Numbered from the stretch's first letter, positions 1-6,066 are shown. The stretch: 9,768 bases of DNA from Solirubrobacterales bacterium (GCA_009781575.1 WQXW01000039.1:1-9768); one strand, 5' to 3'. Numbers and translations: made by a program. Notes: a model not told the origin generated them from the sequence alone.

Positions 1-159
1 AATGCCGCTACCGTTGCCGTTGCCGTTGCCAATGCCGTTGCCGTTGCCAATGCTGTTGCCGGCATGGCCGTTGCCGCCGTGCCCGTTGCCAGCCCCGGGA
101 AGGGCTTCGCCGGTGCCGGTGCCGTTGCCGTCGCCGTGGCCGGCGCCGTTTTGGCCGTC
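1..159 (-). repeat. Gly/Asn low-complexity region built on a TTGCCG hexanucleotide
   Basis: On the plus strand, bases 2-60 are mostly tandem TTGCCG hexamers interrupted by AATGCC. An 18-base higher-order unit is visible at about 31-48. Read on the minus strand this is GGC-AAC, giving alternating Gly-Asn in the membrane glycosyltransferase (residues about 339-391). The repeat decays rightwards into GHGDGNGTGTG. The unit length keeps the reading frame. It continues to the window edge, so its full size is unknown. Confidence 0.85.
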
Positions 160-1173
160 GCCGCTGGCCGGCGCGATGGGGGCGCCCTCCCTCGCCGCGC
201 GGGCACCGTTGGCGAGGCGGGCGAGCGCGTCGCCCAGGCGGCCGCCCGGCAGGCCGTTGGAGCGCGGCGGGGCGGCGTTGGCACCGGCGCGGAGGCCGGG
301 CAGCGCGTGGGCGCGCAGCAGCAGGTAGATGGCGGCCATGATGAACAGCACCATCAGGAAGTCGTTGTGGTCGCCGCCGAGGCCCCAGACGAGCACGATG
401 GGGTTGAGCGAGGTGAAGATCAGCGCCTGCACCGGGTTGCGGCCGAGCAGGCGCGCGCACCTCCACACCAGCGCGGCGATCGCGAGGCTGGCGCACACCA
501 TGATCACCTTCAGGGCCCAGAACGCGCCGGCCACGCCGAGTGGCACGAGCGCGAGGGTCATCAGGGTGAACAGCGGTCCGTAGGGGCTCAGCAGGCCGTG
601 CCAGTTGCTGAGCGCGAAGCTGGGGTCGCTGTGGGGCTCCAGCGTGGGGATCGTGGTGTAGGGGTTGAGGTGGTGCACCACCTCCATGCGCGCGTAGTTG
701 ATGTAGTTGAACACGTCGGTGAGCGCGAGTGGCGGGGCGAGGAGCAGGATCGCATTCACCGCCAGCAGCGCGGAGATCGCCCAGCGCGCGCGGATGTGCG
801 CGGCGCGCTTCACCGCCACGACCCAGCACGCGAACATCACCACCAGCGCGGAGGAGAAGAGGTCTTTCAGCACCATCCCGTTGCGCGTGAGCGCCGGCCA
901 GATGCCGCCCAGCGGCCCGGCCATCCACCGCGGGAAGAAGTGGGGCTGCGTGGTGGCGGCCAGCAGACTGGGACGGTCGGCGGCGGCCAGCACGATCGCG
1001 CCGGTGCACAGCACGATCACCACGAGCGCGGCCAGCACCGTGGCGCGTTGGCGCCGCGCGCGATCGCGCGCCACCGAGAAGCGGGGCAGGCGGGGCGCGG
1101 GTGGGCGTGGCGCGCGGCGGGGCGCCTCGGCGAGCGCGTCTGCCAGCGGGAATGTGGTCGCGTCGCTCGACAT
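1..1173 (-). CDS. Polytopic membrane glycosyltransferase, MptB/GT87-like (partial, runs off left edge)
   Basis: Seen: an open minus-strand frame from ATG at 1173 to the window edge gives 391 residues with no stop. A polar Arg/Pro-rich N-terminus (about 1-44) is followed by a hydrophobic segment at 45-65 and several more membrane segments (about 105-121, 132-150, 203-238, 250-287). Diagnostic motifs are TDVFNYINYARM...NPY at 152-172, SPYGPLF at 196-202 and NPIVLVWGLGGDHNDFLM at 257-274. Known: this acidic first-loop motif plus the G-G-x-H-N-D motif is typical of polyprenol-phosphomannose-dependent alpha-mannosyltransferases (MptA/MptB) and related GT87 enzymes, which extend cell-envelope glycans outside the membrane. 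Inferred: an envelope mannosyl/glycosyltransferase; the exact acceptor cannot be told. Odd: residues 339-391 are a Gly/Asn/His-rich loop just after a membrane helix. No Shine-Dalgarno is visible before the ATG. The C-terminal membrane half is missing from the window. Confidence 0.85.
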   Translation of the reverse strand, partial: MSSDATTFPLADALAEAPRRAPRPPAPRLPRFSVARDRARRQRATVLAALVVIVLCTGAIVLAAADRPSLLAATTQPHFFPRWMAGPLGGIWPALTRNGMVLKDLFSSALVVMFACWVVAVKRAAHIRARWAISALLAVNAILLLAPPLALTDVFNYINYARMEVVHHLNPYTTIPTLEPHSDPSFALSNWHGLLSPYGPLFTLMTLALVPLGVAGAFWALKVIMVCASLAIAALVWRCARLLGRNPVQALIFTSLNPIVLVWGLGGDHNDFLMVLFIMAAIYLLLRAHALPGLRAGANAAPPRSNGLPGGRLGDALARLANGARAAREGAPIAPASGDGQNGAGHGDGNGTGTGEALPGAGNGHGGNGHAGNSIGNGNGIGNGNGNGSGI

Positions 1174-1197
1174 GCTCGATCGGGGTGCCCAGCGAGG

Positions 1198-1236
1198 CGC
1201 CCCCGGCTGGGGAAAGGGGTTACCCGTTCGGGGGCG
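1198..1236. other. 8-bp inverted repeat in the csp-glycosyltransferase gap
   Basis: CGCCCCCG (1198-1205) is the exact reverse complement of CGGGGGCG (1229-1236), and a small GGG-TTA-CCC hairpin fits inside the loop. It sits 25-63 nt upstream of the glycosyltransferase ATG. There is no T-tract on either side. It could be a leader structure of that gene, a weak end of the csp transcript, or chance in GC-rich DNA. The rest of 1174-1302 has one AT-rich patch (1243-1250, TAATAT on the minus strand). This might be a -10 box, but no -35 partner is recognisable. Confidence 0.35.
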
Positions 1237-1273
1237 GGCCCGAAATATTAGGCGCTGGAGGTCCCGGAAGGGT

Positions 1274-1291
1274 CCCGCGCCCCCGCGCGGG
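1274..1291 (-). terminator. GC hairpin after csp, possible terminator
   Basis: CCCGCGC (1274-1280) and GCGCGGG (1285-1291) form a perfect 7-bp stem with a 4-base loop, starting 12 nt beyond the csp stop codon at 1303-1305. No U-run follows in the csp direction. It is therefore not a classical intrinsic terminator, although T-poor GC hairpins are commonly proposed as terminators in actinobacteria. It could also simply stabilise the 3' end. Confidence 0.4.
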
Positions 1292-1302
1292 TGGTGGTGT
1301 GA

Positions 1303-1506
1303 TCAGAGCGGCGTGACGTTGACGGCCTTGGGGCCCTTGTCGCCCTGCTCGGCGTCGTAGGACACCTTGGCGCCCTCGCGCAGGGACCGATAGCCCTCCG
1401 CGTTGATGCCGCTGTGATGGACGAACAGGTCCTTGTCGCCTTCATCGGGTGTGATGAAGCCGAACCCCTTGTCGTCGCTGAACCACTTCACTGTGCCTGT
1501 GGCCAT
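1303..1506 (-). CDS. csp: Cold-shock domain protein (CspA family)
   Basis: This is a 67-residue single-domain protein, the usual length of bacterial CspA-type proteins. Seen: [18 protein letters not shown] at the N-terminus contains the RNP1 motif (KGFGFI, about 13-18), and DLFVHHSGI (about 26-34) is the RNP2 strand. The rest ([28 protein letters not shown]) matches the closing beta strands. Known: these OB-fold proteins bind single-stranded RNA and DNA and act as RNA chaperones, at low temperature or constitutively depending on the paralogue. The ATG at 1506 is well supported by GGAGG at 1516-1520 with a 9-nt spacer, the clearest Shine-Dalgarno in the window. That site lies inside a strong potential leader hairpin (1515-1549). 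The gene is divergent from the reductase gene and followed by a GC hairpin, so it is probably monocistronic. Confidence 0.97.
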   Translation of the reverse strand: MATGTVKWFSDDKGFGFITPDEGDKDLFVHHSGINAEGYRSLREGAKVSYDAEQGDKGPKAVNVTPL

Positions 1507-1514
1507 GTCGGATT

Positions 1515-1549
1515 TCCTCCGCGGTGTGTGCGTGCTGCTACGCGGAGGA
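1515..1549 (-). promoter_or_regulatory. SD-burying stem-loop in the csp 5' leader (candidate RNA thermometer)
   Basis: On the csp mRNA, UCCUCCGCG (DNA 1549-1541) pairs perfectly with CGCGGAGGA (1523-1515) across a 17-nt loop. That gives nine base pairs, mostly GC. The 3' arm contains the whole GGAGG ribosome binding site, 9 nt before the csp ATG. In this fold ribosomes could not bind until the stem is opened by temperature, an alternative fold, or a protein such as Csp itself. The pairing is seen directly; the regulatory role is inference. Structured, temperature-responsive leaders are known for csp genes in enterobacteria. Confidence 0.6.
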
Positions 1550-1584
1550 GCAAAAGACCTGCGCGCCCGCTGCACTGCTTTTTC

Positions 1585-1601
1585 CCGGCCCTCAGGGCCG
1601 G
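1585..1601 (-). other. Perfect 7-bp hairpin upstream of csp
   Basis: CCGGCCC (1585-1591), loop TCA, GGGCCGG (1595-1601). The T-run (1579-1583) lies on the plus-strand left side, so read toward csp the hairpin is followed by GGAAAAAG rather than U residues. In the plus direction it is followed by CGAGACC. It is therefore not an intrinsic terminator for either neighbour. If csp is transcribed from the TACCTT element (1619-1614), it would form a 5'-terminal stem-loop of the csp leader, possibly protecting the mRNA. Confidence 0.45.
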
Positions 1602-1613
1602 CGAGACCCCTCG

Positions 1614-1619
1614 AAGGTA
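1614..1619 (-). promoter_or_regulatory. Candidate -10 element for csp
   Basis: The minus strand reads TACCTT (1619-1614), matching the TANNNT pattern of actinobacterial -10 boxes. A start near 1607 would give a leader of about 100 nt containing both hairpins. No convincing -35 hexamer is seen 17 nt upstream. An alternative -10 lies in the GATATATC palindrome at 1653-1660. This is a weak call made by eye only. Confidence 0.25.
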
Positions 1620-1652
1620 TCACGTGCGCGGGGCGGGCGCGGGGCAGGCGCT

Positions 1653-1660
1653 GATATATC
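1653..1660. promoter_or_regulatory. GATATATC palindrome in the csp/reductase divergent region
   Basis: This 8-base AT-rich palindrome stands out in otherwise GC-rich DNA. It lies 12 nt before the GTG at 1673. It could supply a -10 (TATATC) for a nearly leaderless reductase transcript, which would explain the absence of a Shine-Dalgarno there, or a -10 for csp on the other strand. The sixth base does not fit the -10 consensus on either strand. The surrounding 1507-1672 interval holds only the leader structures described here. Confidence 0.3.
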
Positions 1661-1672
1661 TCGCGGGCCACC

Positions 1673-2611
1673 GTGGAGCAGCCACCGCGCACGCCGACCC
1701 TCAGCCGCCTCTTCCCGCCGCCCCGCGAGGAGGCGTGGAGCGCGGAGCAGGCGGTCGAGCGCTTCGCATTCGGCGAACCGCACCGGCCGGCGTCGGAGCA
1801 CCCGCACGCGCCGGACCCCGTGACCGCGCCGGACCCCGTGACCGCGCCGGACCCCGTGGCCGCGCCGGACCCCGTGGCCGCGTCGGACCGCGTGGCCGCG
1901 TCGGACCGCGTGGCGCGCCCGCGCGTGGCGCTCAACATGGTGAGCACCGTGGACGGGCACGCCACGATCTCGGGGAGATCGGGGCCGCTGGGCAACGAGG
2001 CGGACCACGCGCTCTTCCACGCGCTGCGGGCGGCGGTGGACGGTGTGCTGGTCGGCGCGGGCACCGCGCGCACGGAGCGATACGGCCGCATGATTCGCAG
2101 CGGGGAGCGCCGGCGGCGGAGGGTGCAGCGGGGATTGGCGGCGGAGCCGCTGGCGTGCATCGTGTCCTCGACGCTTCAACTGGACCCCGAGCGGATCCCG
2201 CTGCTGGCCGAGCCCGAGGCGAGGGTCGCGATCGTCACCCCCTCGGACGGCACGATCGCGGACGGAGGCGCGGCGCAGGTCGAGTACGTGCGCTGCGCCC
2301 GCGCGGGCCGACTGGACCTGGCGGGCGCGGTGGCGGCGTTGGGCGAGCGGTTCGGCGTGCGCACGCTGCTGTGCGAGGGCGGGCCGCACCTCAACGGGCA
2401 GCTGCTGGTGGAGGGGCTGATCGATGAGCTCTTCCTGTCGCTGGCGCCCACGCTCGCCGGCGGCGATGGGGCGGGCGAGGCGCTGGGGATCGTGGCGGGC
2501 GCGGCGCCCGCGCGGCCGGCTCAGATGGAGCTGGCGGGCGTGCTGGAGGGTGGCGGCCAGCTCTTCCTGCACTACCGCCTGCGCGAGGACGACTCGCTCG
2601 CGCGCCCCTGA
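1673..2611 (+). CDS. RibD C-terminal domain / dihydrofolate-reductase-fold reductase
   Basis: A 312-residue protein starting at GTG 1673. Seen: residues 1-45 are a short conserved-looking N-terminal stretch ([10 protein letters not shown]...). Residues 46-81 are six copies of a hexapeptide. From about 83 the reductase domain runs to the end: [12 protein letters not shown] (84-95), [11 protein letters not shown] (101-111), [16 protein letters not shown] (123-138), CEGGPHLNG (234-242) and a final [10 protein letters not shown] strand. Known: this is the pattern of RibD_C (PF01872) proteins, NADPH-dependent reductases related to the pyrimidine reductase of riboflavin synthesis and to DHFR. Inferred: an NAD(P)H-dependent reductase, probably pyrimidine or pteridine directed. 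No deaminase domain and no rib neighbours are present, so a role in riboflavin synthesis is not shown. There is no Shine-Dalgarno; it may be leaderless. Its 3' end overlaps the convergent MscS gene by 40 nt. Confidence 0.88.
   Translation: MEQPPRTPTLSRLFPPPREEAWSAEQAVERFAFGEPHRPASEHPHAPDPVTAPDPVTAPDPVAAPDPVAASDRVAASDRVARPRVALNMVSTVDGHATISGRSGPLGNEADHALFHALRAAVDGVLVGAGTARTERYGRMIRSGERRRRRVQRGLAAEPLACIVSSTLQLDPERIPLLAEPEARVAIVTPSDGTIADGGAAQVEYVRCARAGRLDLAGAVAALGERFGVRTLLCEGGPHLNGQLLVEGLIDELFLSLAPTLAGGDGAGEALGIVAGAAPARPAQMELAGVLEGGGQLFLHYRLREDDSLARP
1808..1915 (+). repeat. Six tandem copies of an 18-bp unit inside the reductase gene
   Basis: The units run in pairs of identical or near-identical copies: two encoding APDPVT, two APDPVA and two ASDRVA. 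All are in frame, giving a 36-residue Ala/Pro/Asp/Val linker before the catalytic domain (residues 46-81). The pairwise grading of variants suggests successive duplication by slippage or unequal crossing over. The linker precedes the first core strand, so copy-number change should be tolerated. That last point is inference. Confidence 0.93.
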
Positions 2612-3390
2612 TCCTGCCGCTCGGAGTCGGCCGGATCGCGTTGGGGGTCCGGCGCGACGTGTGGGACCCCGCCCTGGTGGGCGCGCGAGCGTTGCACCGA
2701 GACGGCCGCGGCGAGCACGGCGCTGTTGGGCACCTGCACCGACTCCGATTCGCCGCCGGTGGCGAGGGTCGTGTAGAGCAGCCCCAGCGAGCTCACGACG
2801 CCCTCGATCTGGCCGCCCAGCGGCCCGGAGAGCAGGCGCACCTGCTCGCCCACGCGGAACGGGCGGGCGCTCAGCAGCACCAGTCCGGCGATCAGGTTGC
2901 CGAGGGTCTGCTGCGCGGCGAGCCCCACGATCACCGCGGTGACCGCGCCGCCGACCGCGAGCGTGCGCGCCTGCACCCCCGCCACCTGGAGCGCGATGAA
3001 CAGCGTGACCACCACCGTGGTGAGGCGGATCAGGAATCCGGCGGTGCCCGCGGTGGCCGGTTCCATGCGGCTGAAGAACAGCGGGCGCAGCGCGCGCCCG
3101 GCGTCGCGCGCCACCGCCCAGCCCAGGATGAGCAGGGTGAGCACCACCACCACGTGCACGAGCGAGTCGACTTCGGGGTGCGCGTGGCGGCTGTGCGCGG
3201 TGTCGATCCCCAGCAGGTCCTGGCGGTTGTTGTAGACCACCACCACCCCCACGAACGCGGCCAACAGCGCGAGCCCCTCGATCCTCGCGCGGCGCGCCAC
3301 CTGGGGGCTCAGCTCGCCGATCAGCCCCGCATCGCGCCACACGTGGCTGCGCGTTTCGAACATGCGGCGGCGCGAGGGGGGCTCGGACAT
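2572..3390 (-). CDS. Small MscS-family mechanosensitive channel, C-terminally short
   Basis: A 272-residue protein from ATG 3390 to TAG 2572. ATG 3363, nine codons later, is an alternative start; neither has a clear Shine-Dalgarno. Seen: membrane segments at about 37-53, 77-94 and 117-138. These are followed by the MscS pore helix and beta-domain start AVGGAVTAVIVGLAAQQTLG (145-164), LIAGLVLLSARPFRVGEQV (166-184), a Gly-rich turn, and VQVPNSAVLAAAV (218-230). Known: MscS channels open on membrane tension and release solutes during hypo-osmotic shock. Odd: after VPNS the usual alpha/beta cytoplasmic domain is absent. Instead a 40-residue Arg/Ser/Asp-rich tail ends inside the 3' end of the convergent reductase gene. 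The gene lies downstream of the phosphoesterase on the same strand, separated by a 36-bp repeat array. Gating and assembly may differ from full-length MscS. Confidence 0.87.
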   Translation of the reverse strand: MSEPPSRRRMFETRSHVWRDAGLIGELSPQVARRARIEGLALLAAFVGVVVVYNNRQDLLGIDTAHSRHAHPEVDSLVHVVVVLTLLILGWAVARDAGRALRPLFFSRMEPATAGTAGFLIRLTTVVVTLFIALQVAGVQARTLAVGGAVTAVIVGLAAQQTLGNLIAGLVLLSARPFRVGEQVRLLSGPLGGQIEGVVSSLGLLYTTLATGGESESVQVPNSAVLAAAVSVQRSRAHQGGVPHVAPDPQRDPADSERQDQGRASESSSRRR

Positions 3391-3446
3391 TCGCCGAATG
3401 ATGCCGAACGCGACCCCGCGGGCGGGCCGGGCACTCAGCCGGCGCC

Positions 3447-3556
3447 GGGCGGGCCGGGCCAAACGGGCGCATCGGGCGGATCGGGCGGGCCGGGCCAAAC
3501 GGGCGCATCGCGCGGATCGGGCGGGCCGGGCCAAACGGGCGCGCCGAGCGGATCGG
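3447..3556. repeat. 36-bp tandem repeat, three copies, between phosphoesterase and MscS genes
   Basis: Units start at 3447, 3483 and 3519, marked by the motif GGGCCAAACGGGCG, with a few substitutions. A degenerate fourth start follows at 3555 and a partial copy lies before (about 3419-3431). Each unit looks like a dimer of two diverged 18-mers (GGGCG......GGGC frames both halves). The array fills most of the 179-nt gap 3391-3569, in which I see no gene, promoter or U-tract terminator. The unit is a multiple of three and carries no stop in the MscS frame, but no plausible ATG/GTG start lies there in that frame. Confidence 0.9.
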
Positions 3557-3571
3557 GCGCGCGGGCCGATC
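3551..3571 (-). other. Short inverted repeat at the phosphoesterase stop codon
   Basis: GATCGG (3551-3556) and CCGATC (3566-3571) can pair across a 9-base GC loop, and the right arm overlaps the TGA stop of the phosphoesterase. No U-run follows. It could be a weak transcript end or mRNA stabiliser between the phosphoesterase and MscS genes, or a by-product of the repeat array. Confidence 0.3.
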
Positions 3572-5366
3572 AGGGGCGCAGTCGGATGCGGATCGTGGCG
3601 CTGACGGTGTCTTCGCGCGAGCCGGGCCGGGTGGCGGTGAGGGTCAGGTGCGCCCACACGGCTCGGTGGGTGGCCAGCGTGGCGGCGAGCGCGGTGCGCG
3701 CGGGCCGGGCGATGGGCACGCGGAACCGGCGGCGGCCGGCGAAGAGGAGATGGCGCGCGCCCAGGCGGGGGCGCGCGCCGTCGGGCCCGGCGATCGCGAG
3801 GTAGCCACCCGTGGTCAGGCTGCATCTGGTGGCGCAGGTGGCGCTGGCCACGAGCGCGCCGCCGTGGAAGCGCGGGGTCTGGCTGAGGGGGGTGCCGGAG
3901 AGGCGCAGGCGAAAGGCGGCGGGCATCGACCACGGATGCGGGTGGGTGGGCAGCAGGTACGGCGGGGTGGGCGGCTGGTTGAAGTCGAAATCGCGCGCCA
4001 GATCGCCCAGCTGGGGCAGGGTTTCGCGCACGTCGGGCCGCCGGTCGGGGCGCCCGTCGGTGGCGGGGTTGATCCGTTCGCCGCCGAGGAAGTCGTCCTC
4101 GACGAACTTCAGATAGGCGTCGTGGCTGAGCGTCTGGTGATCGATCAGGCCGGCGCGCGCGTAGGGGCTGATCAGCAGGCCGGGCACGCGCAGGCCGTAG
4201 CCGTTCTGATCGACGTGGGGCGGCACCACGTGGTCGTAGAAGCCGCCCCAGTCGTCCCAGGAGACGAAGATCGCGGTGCTCCACCAGTCGGAGCTGCGCA
4301 TGATCGCGTTGATCACGCTGGTCACGTAGGCCTGACCGGCGGAGACCGAGGCGGGCGGGTGTTCGGAGACCTTCTGGTTGGGCACGATCCAGGAGACCGA
4401 GGGCAGCGTGCCGCCGCGCGCGGCGGCGTAGAAGTTGGAGAGCGACTGGATGTTGGAGAGCTGCCCGTCTTCCTTGACGGTGTTGAAGTAGGGCAGGGGG
4501 TTCCAGATCCCGGGGGTGGTGGCGTTCTGGCCGACCGGCGCGCAGGTGATGTCTTCGTCGTCCTCGCAGTCGGGCTCGCCGCCGGCGAACACGTAGTAGC
4601 CCCAGCTGACGTGGTGGCGGTGGAGCAGATAGGTGAGGTCGGTCCAGTCGTATTCGGGGATCGAGCCGGTCTTGTTGAAGTCGGGCGGGGTGGCGGGGCT
4701 CTGGAGCGCGTTGGTGCAGCTCATGGGATCGGCCACGATCGCGCAGCGCGCGGACCACCCGGAGAGCTCGAACAGGTGCGCGGGCAGGCTCCAGGAGAGG
4801 TTGGGCTCGAACATGTGGTCCTGGAGCACGAAGTTGTGCGCGTAGGCCCAGTAGTTGGGGATCTCGCCGCCGTCGTGGTAGCCCATCACGTCGGTTTCGC
4901 CGGGGATCGTGCACACGGGATCGTCGGGATTGGTGCACGGCTGGCCCTTCCCCTCCTGGGCGCTGGTGATGAAGCCGTCCATCAGCCCGCCGTCGATGTC
5001 CAGCATCGCGGCAGCCTGGCCGTGGGGACCGCCGTGATTGACGTCGGCGGAGTCGTGATAGGGCGCCACGCACCGTGAGTGGAGCGGGTCGGGCACGCAC
5101 ACCGTGGGCTTGCCGTGGGCCATCGGGATGCCGTCGGCGCCGGGATAGGTGCCGAAGTAGCTGTCGAAGGAGCGGTTCTCCTGCATGATGATCACCACGT
5201 GCTTGATCGCGTGGATGCCGTGCGGGGCGGGCACCGGCGCGGGCGCCGGCGCGGCGGACGGCGCGGGCGCGCCGGTGGTCGCAGCGGTGGCCGCCGCGGA
5301 GGCGCGCTGGTGCGCGGGCGCGGCCAGCGCGAGCAGGAATCCGATGAGATAGGAGAGCAGCACCAT
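3570..5366 (-). CDS. Secreted phosphoesterase (phospholipase C / acid phosphatase family)
   Basis: A 598-residue protein from ATG 5366; an in-frame GTG at 5381 is possible, but AGGTGG lies about 11 nt before the ATG. Seen: a hydrophobic N-terminus (2-18) followed by an Ala/Pro-rich stretch suggests a Sec signal peptide or anchor. The catalytic domain has [16 protein letters not shown] (57-72), SEHPP (334-338) and [12 protein letters not shown] (369-380). Known: these are the metal-binding Glu-Asn and Asp-Asp motifs of the PF04185 phosphoesterases (PlcC/AcpA-like), which hydrolyse phospholipids or phosphomonoesters. Paired cysteines (90/99, 144/152, 208/217, 267/275) suggest disulfides outside the cytoplasm. 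After about 480 comes an Arg/Ala/Thr-rich beta-type domain with a CATRC pair, reminiscent of C-terminal domains on thermoleophilian secreted proteins. It follows the DUF47 gene by 15 nt, so it is probably co-transcribed. Inferred: phosphate scavenging; the substrate is unknown. Confidence 0.93.
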   Translation of the reverse strand: MVLLSYLIGFLLALAAPAHQRASAAATAATTGAPAPSAAPAPAPVPAPHGIHAIKHVVIIMQENRSFDSYFGTYPGADGIPMAHGKPTVCVPDPLHSRCVAPYHDSADVNHGGPHGQAAAMLDIDGGLMDGFITSAQEGKGQPCTNPDDPVCTIPGETDVMGYHDGGEIPNYWAYAHNFVLQDHMFEPNLSWSLPAHLFELSGWSARCAIVADPMSCTNALQSPATPPDFNKTGSIPEYDWTDLTYLLHRHHVSWGYYVFAGGEPDCEDDEDITCAPVGQNATTPGIWNPLPYFNTVKEDGQLSNIQSLSNFYAAARGGTLPSVSWIVPNQKVSEHPPASVSAGQAYVTSVINAIMRSSDWWSTAIFVSWDDWGGFYDHVVPPHVDQNGYGLRVPGLLISPYARAGLIDHQTLSHDAYLKFVEDDFLGGERINPATDGRPDRRPDVRETLPQLGDLARDFDFNQPPTPPYLLPTHPHPWSMPAAFRLRLSGTPLSQTPRFHGGALVASATCATRCSLTTGGYLAIAGPDGARPRLGARHLLFAGRRRFRVPIARPARTALAATLATHRAVWAHLTLTATRPGSREDTVSATIRIRLRP

Positions 5367-5381
5367 GGGTGCGGGCCCCAC

Positions 5382-6032
5382 CTAGGTTGAAGCAAACCGC
5401 CGGCGGATGCGTCGGGAGAGCGCGATGCGCTCGATCAGGTGCGCGCTGGTCTCGCACGCGTCGAGCGCGGCCTCCAGCGACTCGAAGATGTCCTTCCAGC
5501 GGATCACAACCATTGGATCGGTGCCGCTGGCGAACAGCGAGGCGACGCCGTCGCGCAGGATCTGATCGCCCTCGTTCTCCAGGCGGTGGACCTGCGCCAG
5601 TATGGGAGCCAGCTCGCCCCCCGAGGCGAGCGCGCGCAGCGCCGCGCCGACCTGCTGGCCGGCGCGCATGAGCACCTCCGCGAGCGCCACGGCCTGCTCG
5701 TTGGGCGCCTCCACCGCGTACAGCTCGAGCTCCGCGCCGGCCTGCTCGGTGTGGTCGACGATGTCGTCGAGCGTCCCCGCGAGGGCGTGGCCCTCGGCGG
5801 CTTCGATCGCGGCGCGCGCGCCCCGGCCGCCGCCCATGCGGCGCACGATCTCGCGCGTGATGCGATCGCCCTCGTGCTCGCACGTGACGAGCTCGGCGCC
5901 CAGCGAAGCGTTGTCGGGATAGCCGGCCAGCAGCTGGCGCATGATCTGTCCGGAGTGCTCGATGTTCTCGGCCGCGCGCTCCAGCAGCGCGGGCAGCTCT
6001 CCGTTGTCGTGGTGCCGCCGGCTGAGCCTCAT
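5382..6032 (-). CDS. DUF47 / PhoU-like phosphate transport regulator
   Basis: A 216-residue helical protein, full length for DUF47 (PF01865, PhoU fold). Seen: CEHEGDRITREIVRRM (about 51-66), a helix containing DDIVDHTEQAGAELELYAVE (about 88-107), HRLENEGDQILRDGV (about 147-161) and a C-terminal KDIFESLEAALDACETSAHL helix. The two E-x-E-G-D motifs correspond to the metal-binding positions of PhoU helical bundles. Known: DUF47 proteins usually accompany low-affinity PiT phosphate permeases and are thought to modulate them. Odd: no PiT gene is here. Instead the gene is divergent from pstCAB-phoU and leads a probable operon with a secreted phosphoesterase. Start ATG 6032 has no clear Shine-Dalgarno; a 7-bp inverted repeat lies 13-34 nt upstream. 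Inferred: a phosphate-responsive regulator co-induced with Pst. Confidence 0.92.
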   Translation of the reverse strand: MRLSRRHHDNGELPALLERAAENIEHSGQIMRQLLAGYPDNASLGAELVTCEHEGDRITREIVRRMGGGRGARAAIEAAEGHALAGTLDDIVDHTEQAGAELELYAVEAPNEQAVALAEVLMRAGQQVGAALRALASGGELAPILAQVHRLENEGDQILRDGVASLFASGTDPMVVIRWKDIFESLEAALDACETSAHLIERIALSRRIRRRFAST

Positions 6033-6044
6033 GGACAGAAGCCT

Positions 6045-6066
6045 ACGAGCGGGCCCCAGCGCTCGT
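6045..6066 (-). other. Inverted repeat in the leader of the DUF47 gene
   Basis: ACGAGCG (6045-6051) and CGCTCGT (6060-6066) are exact reverse complements around an 8-base GC loop. The element ends 13 nt before the DUF47 ATG on the minus strand, so in mRNA it would sit at the expected ribosome-binding position, where no Shine-Dalgarno is seen. It may be a leader hairpin or an operator. Evidence is the symmetry only. Confidence 0.35.

Noticed and set aside
8..1009. Minus-strand open frame of 333 codons starting MHRRDRAG
   Set aside because: It is a shifted reading of the membrane glycosyltransferase gene. The correct frame gives hydrophobic helices and the GGDHND motif; this one gives Arg/His-rich sequence.
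1579..1601. Intrinsic terminator (hairpin plus T-run) upstream of csp
   Set aside because: The T-run precedes the stem on the plus strand and reads as A residues after it on the minus strand, so neither transcript would have a stem followed by U residues.
1303..2160. N-terminally extended cold-shock protein of 285 residues
   Set aside because: The standard 67-residue Csp begins at ATG 1506 with a well-placed GGAGG. The extension is antisense to the reductase repeat and low in complexity.
1592..3508. Minus-strand open frame of 638 codons opposite the reductase gene
   Set aside because: The translation is Arg/Pro/Ala-rich with no domain. It is antisense to a convincing reductase and out of frame with MscS, so it is a GC artefact.
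3363..3508. Extension of MscS upstream through the 36-bp repeats
   Set aside because: The frame is open and gives an Arg/Ala repeat protein, but I see no ATG or GTG start in that frame within the array and MscS N-termini do not look like this. ATG 3390 is the better start.
3447..3556. CRISPR array
   Set aside because: The 36-bp units are head-to-tail with no unique spacers between them, so this is a plain tandem repeat.
2572..5883. Minus-strand open frame of 1103 codons covering phosphoesterase and MscS
   Set aside because: Only its last part (from 3390) is a real gene, the MscS channel. The rest is an Arg/Pro/His-rich out-of-frame reading of the phosphoesterase and DUF47 genes, as expected in very GC-rich DNA where stops are rare.
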